Source: Paludibacteraceae bacterium (lineage in GTDB: Bacteria > Bacteroidota > Bacteroidia > Bacteroidales > Paludibacteraceae). From it: a DNA stretch of 9,200 nt. Both the position numbers and the translations under genes were made by a program. Each line of letters starts with the position of its first letter. The stretch's first letter is position 1. Of the stretch, positions 5,185-9,200 are shown one piece after another. The notes below the pieces were generated by a model. It made no database searches and was not told where the DNA came from. It was given only the letters and a program-made list of their open reading frames with translations. The stretch spans positions 1 to 9,200 of the forward strand of contig CANFFA010000069.1 of NCBI GenBank assembly GCA_947445425.1. Reading direction: 5' to 3'.

Positions 5185-6690
5185 ATGTTTGAAAAATTAT
5201 TACAAGCCATTAAAAATAAACCAATGCTCGGTTGGGTTTTATTTCTGGCAGTGATGGGAATCGTCTTTCTATTGGGATTATTAGCCGCTTCAGTTACTGA
5301 AAGGCGTGCCGAAGTAAGCAGCATTTTCAACAATAAAAAAGTAAACATCTCAGGCATAGAGGCTCGCAATGAAATGTGGGGTATTAACTACCCACGCGAA
5401 TTCGATACTTGGTCCAAAACAGCAGAAATGGATTTCAAAAGCAAGCATTTGGGAAATACCAAACAAGATGTTTTGGAAGAACGACCAGCAATGGTAGTAC
5501 TTTGGGCTGGTTATGCCTTCTCAAAAGCCTACGAAGCACCCCGTGGACACAAATATGCTTTGGAAGATGTCCGCAATACAGTAAGGACTGGCTCGCCTGA
5601 CCATAATGGTGGCGACGTACAACCTGCCACTTGTTGGACTTGTAAGAGCCCTGATGTACCCCGCATGATGCACGAAAAAGGTATTGCCGAATTTTATGCC
5701 GGAAAATGGTCTAAAATGGGAGCCGAAATCGTGAACCCAATTGGTTGTGCAGATTGTCATGACCCTAAAACGATGAACCTGACCATTACCCGTCCAGGAT
5801 TAATTGAGGCCTTCGAACGTCAAGGAAAGGACATCAAAAAAGCAACACCACAAGAGATGCGCAGTTTGGTTTGTGCGCAATGTCACGTGGAGTATTATTT
5901 CAAAGGCGAAGGTAAATACCTCACTTTTCCTTGGGATAAAGGAAGTAAAATGGAGGATATGGAAAAATACTACGATGAAATCAAGCACGTAGATTGGGTG
6001 CATAAATTAAGTAGAGCGCCAATGTTGAAAGCGCAACACCCAGATTATGAGATCTTTTTGATGGGACCACATGCACAACGCGGTTTATCTTGTGCCGATT
6101 GCCACATGCCTTACAAATCCGAAGGTGGTATTAAATTCAGTGACCACCAGATTATGAGCCCTTTGAAAAATGTTGCCAGCACCTGCCAGACTTGCCACAA
6201 AGACAGCGAAGAAAAATTGAAAGGCTATGTATATGAATACCAAGATAAAGCGATAGAAATCAGAGACATCATCGAAAAAGACTTGGCCGAAGTACATGTT
6301 ACAGCCAAATACGCTTGGGACAATGGTGCTACCGAGGCACAAATGGAACCGGTACTTCAACTCATTCGTCAAGCACAATGGCGTTGGGATTTTGTATGCG
6401 CTTCACATGGTGCATCTTTCCACGCACCAGTAGAAACTCAAAGAATTCTAGCCCATAGTTTGGACAGAACACACAAGGCAATGTCAGCACTTCAAAAAGT
6501 TCTTTTTGCAATTGGAAAAACTAATGTTGTAATGCCTGACATCAGCACCAAAGAAAAGGCACAACTCTATATTGGATTGGACATGAAAGATATTAATGCC
6601 AAAAAAGAGGTATTCAAGAAAACAATGATTCCTGAATGGATAAAATCTGCAAGGGATAAGAAAAAACTTATTACACCTGAGAATAATTGA
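5185..6690 (+). CDS. nrfA: NrfA, pentaheme cytochrome c nitrite reductase
   Basis: This 501-residue periplasmic enzyme carries out the six-electron reduction of nitrite to ammonium, and can also reduce NO and hydroxylamine. An N-terminal hydrophobic segment (about 15-35) exports it and may stay as an anchor. Heme 1, the active site, is CWTCK with the lysine ligand K154. The other hemes are CADCH 188-192, CAQCH 230-234, CADCH 303-307 and CQTCH 334-338. Catalytic residues are R134, Y237 and H285, at the same spacings as R106, Y216 and H264 of E. coli. Calcium ligands fall at E236, Y237, K282 and Q284. Nothing essential is missing. The ATG at 5185 is preferred; an in-frame TTG at 5146, six bases after nrfH, would add 13 basic residues. 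It acts with NrfH in one complex. A terminator follows 10 bases after its stop. Confidence 0.97.
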   Translation: MFEKLLQAIKNKPMLGWVLFLAVMGIVFLLGLLAASVTERRAEVSSIFNNKKVNISGIEARNEMWGINYPREFDTWSKTAEMDFKSKHLGNTKQDVLEERPAMVVLWAGYAFSKAYEAPRGHKYALEDVRNTVRTGSPDHNGGDVQPATCWTCKSPDVPRMMHEKGIAEFYAGKWSKMGAEIVNPIGCADCHDPKTMNLTITRPGLIEAFERQGKDIKKATPQEMRSLVCAQCHVEYYFKGEGKYLTFPWDKGSKMEDMEKYYDEIKHVDWVHKLSRAPMLKAQHPDYEIFLMGPHAQRGLSCADCHMPYKSEGGIKFSDHQIMSPLKNVASTCQTCHKDSEEKLKGYVYEYQDKAIEIRDIIEKDLAEVHVTAKYAWDNGATEAQMEPVLQLIRQAQWRWDFVCASHGASFHAPVETQRILAHSLDRTHKAMSALQKVLFAIGKTNVVMPDISTKEKAQLYIGLDMKDINAKKEVFKKTMIPEWIKSARDKKKLITPENN

Positions 6691-6700
6691 TAATCAAAGA

Positions 6701-6732
6701 AAAAACACCTTGCCACAACAAGGTGTTTTTTT
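6701..6732 (+). terminator. Intrinsic terminator between nrfA and ccsB
   Basis: AAAAACACCTTG (6701-6712) and CAAGGTGTTTTT (6719-6730) are perfectly complementary, 12 pairs around the loop CCACAA, with the T-run continuing to 6732. This is a textbook rho-independent terminator on the plus strand, and the matching A-run could make it work on the minus strand too. Only 26 bases separate it from the ccsB start, too few for a full promoter, so downstream expression probably depends on partial readthrough. Confidence 0.9.
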
Positions 6733-6758
6733 GAATCGCTACATTCAAACTAGAAATT

Positions 6759-8030
6759 ATGACCAACAAACAAATAAAAAAGCCGATTTGGCAAAAGCCC
6801 TGGCATTTCACCGAAACAATTTTAATCGTAGTCGGTATCTACCTGGTCGGCATGGTGTTACAGTTATCAGTTGGGACATTCAAGTTTTCAAACTTGGCTT
6901 GGCCACTCAACATCATCATTGGAGGATCTGGGATAGTCTTGATTTTATTACTTTCGCTTCGTAAGCAAAGTTCATTTTTTCAATGGCTCTCTGGCGTACC
7001 CTTTTCAGTTACATTAATAGCGGCACTGATTATTCAAACTATCATTATGGGTATTACCCCACAATTGGCAGGGGCACTTACACACAAACCCACCGTTTTC
7101 GACACCCTAGGGTTCACCAGAATGACCAGTTCTTGGCCGTTCATTCTCATCTATTTCTTTACAATTTTGGCATTAACGGCCGCCATTCTAAATCGGCTCA
7201 GAATACCAAAATGGAGAGACTATGCCTTTTATCTAAATCACATCGGTCTTTTAATATTCCTTTTTGCATCAGGCTTCGGCGCCTCAGATATGAAACGTTA
7301 TGTGATGTACGTAGAAGAGAATGCCGAGATGCCTGAATGGCGGGTGTACAGTGAGAACAAGGACGTATTGGAACTGCCAATCGCCATCAGTCTAAAGGAT
7401 TTCATCATGGAGGAATATGCCCCAAAACTCACTATTATTGGTAGAGAAAGTGGTAAATCAATTCCAGAAAAAGACCCAGCCTATTTTCAATTGGCCGATA
7501 AAAAGACGGATATCGAAATTGAGGGATGGACTATCAAAGTAGATAGCTTTATCATGGATGCAGTACGCAACAGCGACAAAAGTTACAGAGAAATTCACAT
7601 GCCTGGCTCCTGTCCTGCCGCTTTGGTAACCGTTCAAGAAAAGGCAACAGGAAAGAAAATAAGTGGGTGGGTCTGCTGTGGAAATTACGCACAACTCTAT
7701 ATGCCACTTATGATTAGTGACAAATATAGCTTGGTAATGACACGCCCTGAAGCAAAACGTTTTGCCTCCGACATAGAGGTAGTCGCAGCATCAGGAGAGA
7801 AAGTTTCCACCACACTAGAAGTCAACAAACCCTTAAAAATGGGGAATTGGACCATCTATCAATATGGTTATGACAATGATGCTGGCAAAGCCTCAAATTA
7901 CAGTAGTTTTGAATTGGTGTATGACCCGTGGTTAAATGCCGTCTACTTCGGAATTATACTGTGTGCATTGGGAAGTTTATGTCTATTTTGGATTGGAAAT
8001 AAAAAAAGAAAGGAGAGAAACAATGATTAG
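6759..8030 (+). CDS. ccsB: CcsB/ResB-like cytochrome c synthetase subunit
   Basis: This 423-residue protein is related to ResB/Ccs1/CcsB, the partner of CcsA in system II cytochrome c maturation at the cytoplasmic membrane. About five helices lie in the N-terminal part (roughly 17-36, 46-67, 79-99, 125-145, 158-176), then a large periplasmic domain (177-391) and a last helix (392-413). The segment WTIYQYGYDNDAG (364-376) shortly before the last helix is the ResB-type C-terminal signature. H16 and H161 lie at or in helices and could be heme ligands, as conserved histidines are in the family. C285, C306 and C307 are in the periplasmic domain; a thiol role is possible but not established. Its position after nrfHA matches the N-terminal half of Wolinella NrfI, a CcsBA fusion needed for heme attachment to the CxxCK motif. 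Its last 8 bases overlap ccsA. Confidence 0.85.
   Translation: MTNKQIKKPIWQKPWHFTETILIVVGIYLVGMVLQLSVGTFKFSNLAWPLNIIIGGSGIVLILLLSLRKQSSFFQWLSGVPFSVTLIAALIIQTIIMGITPQLAGALTHKPTVFDTLGFTRMTSSWPFILIYFFTILALTAAILNRLRIPKWRDYAFYLNHIGLLIFLFASGFGASDMKRYVMYVEENAEMPEWRVYSENKDVLELPIAISLKDFIMEEYAPKLTIIGRESGKSIPEKDPAYFQLADKKTDIEIEGWTIKVDSFIMDAVRNSDKSYREIHMPGSCPAALVTVQEKATGKKISGWVCCGNYAQLYMPLMISDKYSLVMTRPEAKRFASDIEVVAASGEKVSTTLEVNKPLKMGNWTIYQYGYDNDAGKASNYSSFELVYDPWLNAVYFGIILCALGSLCLFWIGNKKRKERNND
8011..8015 (+). promoter_or_regulatory. Strong Shine-Dalgarno deciding the ccsA start
   Basis: AGGAG lies 7 bases before the ATG at 8023, inside the end of ccsB. It is the only clear Shine-Dalgarno in the window, as the other starts have AT-rich leaders of the usual Bacteroidota kind. 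It favours 8023 over an in-frame upstream ATG at 7936 and points to coupled translation of the overlapping pair. Confidence 0.75.
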
Positions 8031-8805
8031 TTGGGATCATTTTAATTGGTTTGCGGGGGTCACCTTAGGCTGTTGGACAGTGTCATTTGTAAATATTTTA
8101 CTGAATAAAAAAATACTTTGGGCACAAGTATTTACTGCAATTGGTTTTATAAGCTATGGCCTTTTTATCGCCCTGCTCTGGATCAACCTAGAGCGACCGC
8201 CGATGCGCACCATGGGCGAAACACGTCTGTGGTACTCCTTTTTTCTTGTACTGGTGGGCTATATTACCTATGCTAAATGGCAGTATAAATGGATGTTGAG
8301 CTACAGTTTGTTCGTAGCGATGATTTTTGTAATTGTGAATATTCTCAAACCCGAAATTCACTCAAAGAACCTAATGCCAGCATTGCAAAGCATCTGGTTT
8401 GTACCCCATGTTACCGCCTATATTCTTTCCTATGCCATACTGGGGGCAGCTACCATTGTAGGCTTAAAACAACTTTATCAATATGATGAAAATGATAAGC
8501 TTATAGATTTTACCGACAATTTGGTTTACATCGGTTTTGGATTATTAATGCTGGGTATGCTCATGGGAGCAGTTTGGGCAAAAGCTGCTTGGGGGCATTA
8601 TTGGTCGTGGGACCCAAAGGAGACTTGGGCCTTTGTAACTGCCGCCGCCTATCTGTTTTACATACACATCCGGTGGAATAATCATTACAGAAAAACAGCA
8701 CTTTGGATGCTTGTAATAGCCTTTATCTGTCTGATGATTACGTGGAAAGGGGTCAACTACCTCCCATCGGCAAAAAACAGTGTACATGTCTATGGGCAAC
8801 AATAA
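8023..8805 (+). CDS. ccsA: CcsA, heme-handling cytochrome c synthetase subunit
   Basis: This 260-residue polytopic membrane protein of the CcsA/CcmC heme-handling family exports heme with CcsB and presents it for attachment to periplasmic cytochromes. The tryptophan-rich WWD domain is clear at 190-200 (WGHYWSWDPKE), between the two periplasmic histidines expected to bind heme, H129 (WFVPHV) and H256 (NSVHVY). About seven or eight hydrophobic segments are visible, and PPMRTMGETRLWYS (59-72) is a loop I associate with Bacteroidota CcsA. The ATG at 8023 is supported by AGGAG 7 bases upstream; a longer reading from 7936 would add 29 residues that overlap ccsB and have no family match. With ccsB it is the split equivalent of NrfI. 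Whether it serves NrfA only or all cytochromes c cannot be decided here. Confidence 0.93.
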   Translation: MISWDHFNWFAGVTLGCWTVSFVNILLNKKILWAQVFTAIGFISYGLFIALLWINLERPPMRTMGETRLWYSFFLVLVGYITYAKWQYKWMLSYSLFVAMIFVIVNILKPEIHSKNLMPALQSIWFVPHVTAYILSYAILGAATIVGLKQLYQYDENDKLIDFTDNLVYIGFGLLMLGMLMGAVWAKAAWGHYWSWDPKETWAFVTAAAYLFYIHIRWNNHYRKTALWMLVIAFICLMITWKGVNYLPSAKNSVHVYGQQ

Positions 8806-8830
8806 CTAAAATCTCGTAGGATAATCCAAG

Positions 8831-8874
8831 AAAAACAGCAGCGCGATTCGAAATCTTTCGAGTTGCGCTGCTGT
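8831..8874 (-). terminator. Long hairpin terminator in the convergent gap
   Basis: The arms at 8835-8853 and 8856-8874 are 19 bases each, with 17 Watson-Crick pairs and two positions that are G-U wobbles on the plus strand (A/C mismatches on the minus strand). On the minus strand the hairpin is followed by TTTTTC, which fits termination of the beta-barrel gene that ends at 9008, 133 bases upstream in that direction. On the plus strand no T-run follows, although it lies 29 bases after the ccsA stop and may protect that 3' end or work in both directions. Confidence 0.7.
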
Positions 8875-8955
8875 GCAAATATAGGCTTGACAGATTAGTG
8901 CAGTATGGTAGGCGGGATAAAAAAACCCACGCATCCGCAACATTTACACAATTTT

Positions 8956-8990
8956 TAGATTTGGTATATCCCTGAGGAGGGGGAAATCTA
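8956..8990. repeat. Inverted repeat with G-rich loop
   Basis: TAGATTT (8956-8962) and AAATCTA (8984-8990) pair around a 21-base loop containing GAGGAGGGGG. It lies 17 bases past the stop of the minus-strand gene and would form part of that gene's 3' end. It is followed by no T-run in either direction, so it is not a normal terminator. The role is unknown. Confidence 0.4.
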
Positions 8991-9007
8991 CCTTGTCAGA
9001 TCCTTAG

Positions 9008-9200
9008 TTATTTTTTCAATACAGGAAAAGTATAACCAACAGAGAGATACACTTCAGAGCTTGGAAGTTTGTTTACATAGAAATTTCTAGACCGAAGACC
9101 GCCAGCAAAGAAATTATTTCTAAAATCAAGCTTTATACCCGTCTTATAGCCATAATGATTGACATTGTAATTGCTGTTAAATATACCATATCCATATTCT
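9008..9200 (-). CDS. C-terminal part of an outer-membrane beta-barrel protein
   Basis: The last 63 codons and the stop of a minus-strand gene run off the right edge of the window. The sequence is rich in Asn, Tyr, Gly and Arg in alternating strand-like stretches (HYGYKTGIKLDF, NNFFAGGLRSRNFYVN, EVYLSVGYTFPVLKK). The final strand ends in GYTFPVLKK, close to the C-terminal aromatic end of outer-membrane barrels in Bacteroidota. The N-terminal part and family cannot be seen; it could be a small porin, a PorT-like barrel or the barrel end of a larger protein. The direction is convergent with ccsA, so it is a separate unit. Confidence 0.7.
   Translation of the reverse strand, partial: EYGYGIFNSNYNVNHYGYKTGIKLDFRNNFFAGGLRSRNFYVNKLPSSEVYLSVGYTFPVLKK

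Noticed and set aside
5521..6378. Several antisense open frames inside nrfA
   Set aside because: nrfA is complete, with all five heme sites and catalytic residues; the antisense frames reflect codon composition.
6710..7380. Plus- and minus-strand open frames overlapping ccsB
   Set aside because: They lie in other frames of a gene with clear ResB-type features, and their proteins show no domain, signal or membrane pattern.
8887..8892. TTGACA as a sigma-70 -35 box
   Set aside because: No TATAAT-like box follows at 16-18 bases, Bacteroidota use a different promoter pattern, and no plus-strand gene follows.

Overview
The window looks like a chromosomal segment of a Bacteroidota bacterium. The DNA is AT-rich, Shine-Dalgarno sequences are mostly absent, and promoter candidates fit the Bacteroidota TTTG / TAnnTTTG pattern. 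The proteins are of Bacteroidota type: OM beta-barrels with an 'SAQ' signal-peptide end, and a CcsA with a 'PPMRTMGETRLWYS' loop. I cannot place the genus from sequence alone.

Layout. Positions 1-806 are gene-poor. They hold two copies of a two-block repeat, a long imperfect hairpin and a short open stretch that resembles a decayed beta-barrel gene. Two minus-strand genes follow: a small GH19 chitinase/endolysin-like protein (807-1430) and an Old Yellow Enzyme-type flavin oxidoreductase (1519-2649), separated by a hairpin terminator. The oxidoreductase is divergent from a plus-strand outer-membrane porin of the alginate-export type (2973-4256). The porin's promoter region carries a clean Crp/Fnr-type palindrome next to a -7 box.

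The core is a respiratory nitrite ammonification locus: nrfH (4552-5139, tetraheme quinol dehydrogenase), nrfA (5185-6690, pentaheme nitrite reductase with the CxxCK active-site heme), then a ResB/CcsB-like protein (6759-8030) and CcsA (8023-8805), which together form a system II cytochrome c synthetase. NrfH draws electrons from menaquinol and passes them to NrfA, which reduces nitrite to ammonium in the periplasm. CcsB and CcsA export heme and attach it, probably including the unusual CxxCK site. The order matches the Wolinella nrfHAI plan, with NrfI split into two overlapping genes. An intrinsic terminator lies between nrfA and ccsB and probably lowers synthetase expression relative to the reductase. 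The porin may supply nitrite or another small anion; that is inference from position and the regulatory site.

Past ccsA, a long palindrome and a smaller inverted repeat fill the convergent gap before the C-terminal end of another OM beta-barrel gene on the minus strand (9008-9200, cut by the window edge).

The nrf locus is a known system. The least explained parts are the repeat-bearing region at 1-806, the regulation of the porin, and the terminator inside the nrf cluster. I do not see convincing evidence for a wholly new system.
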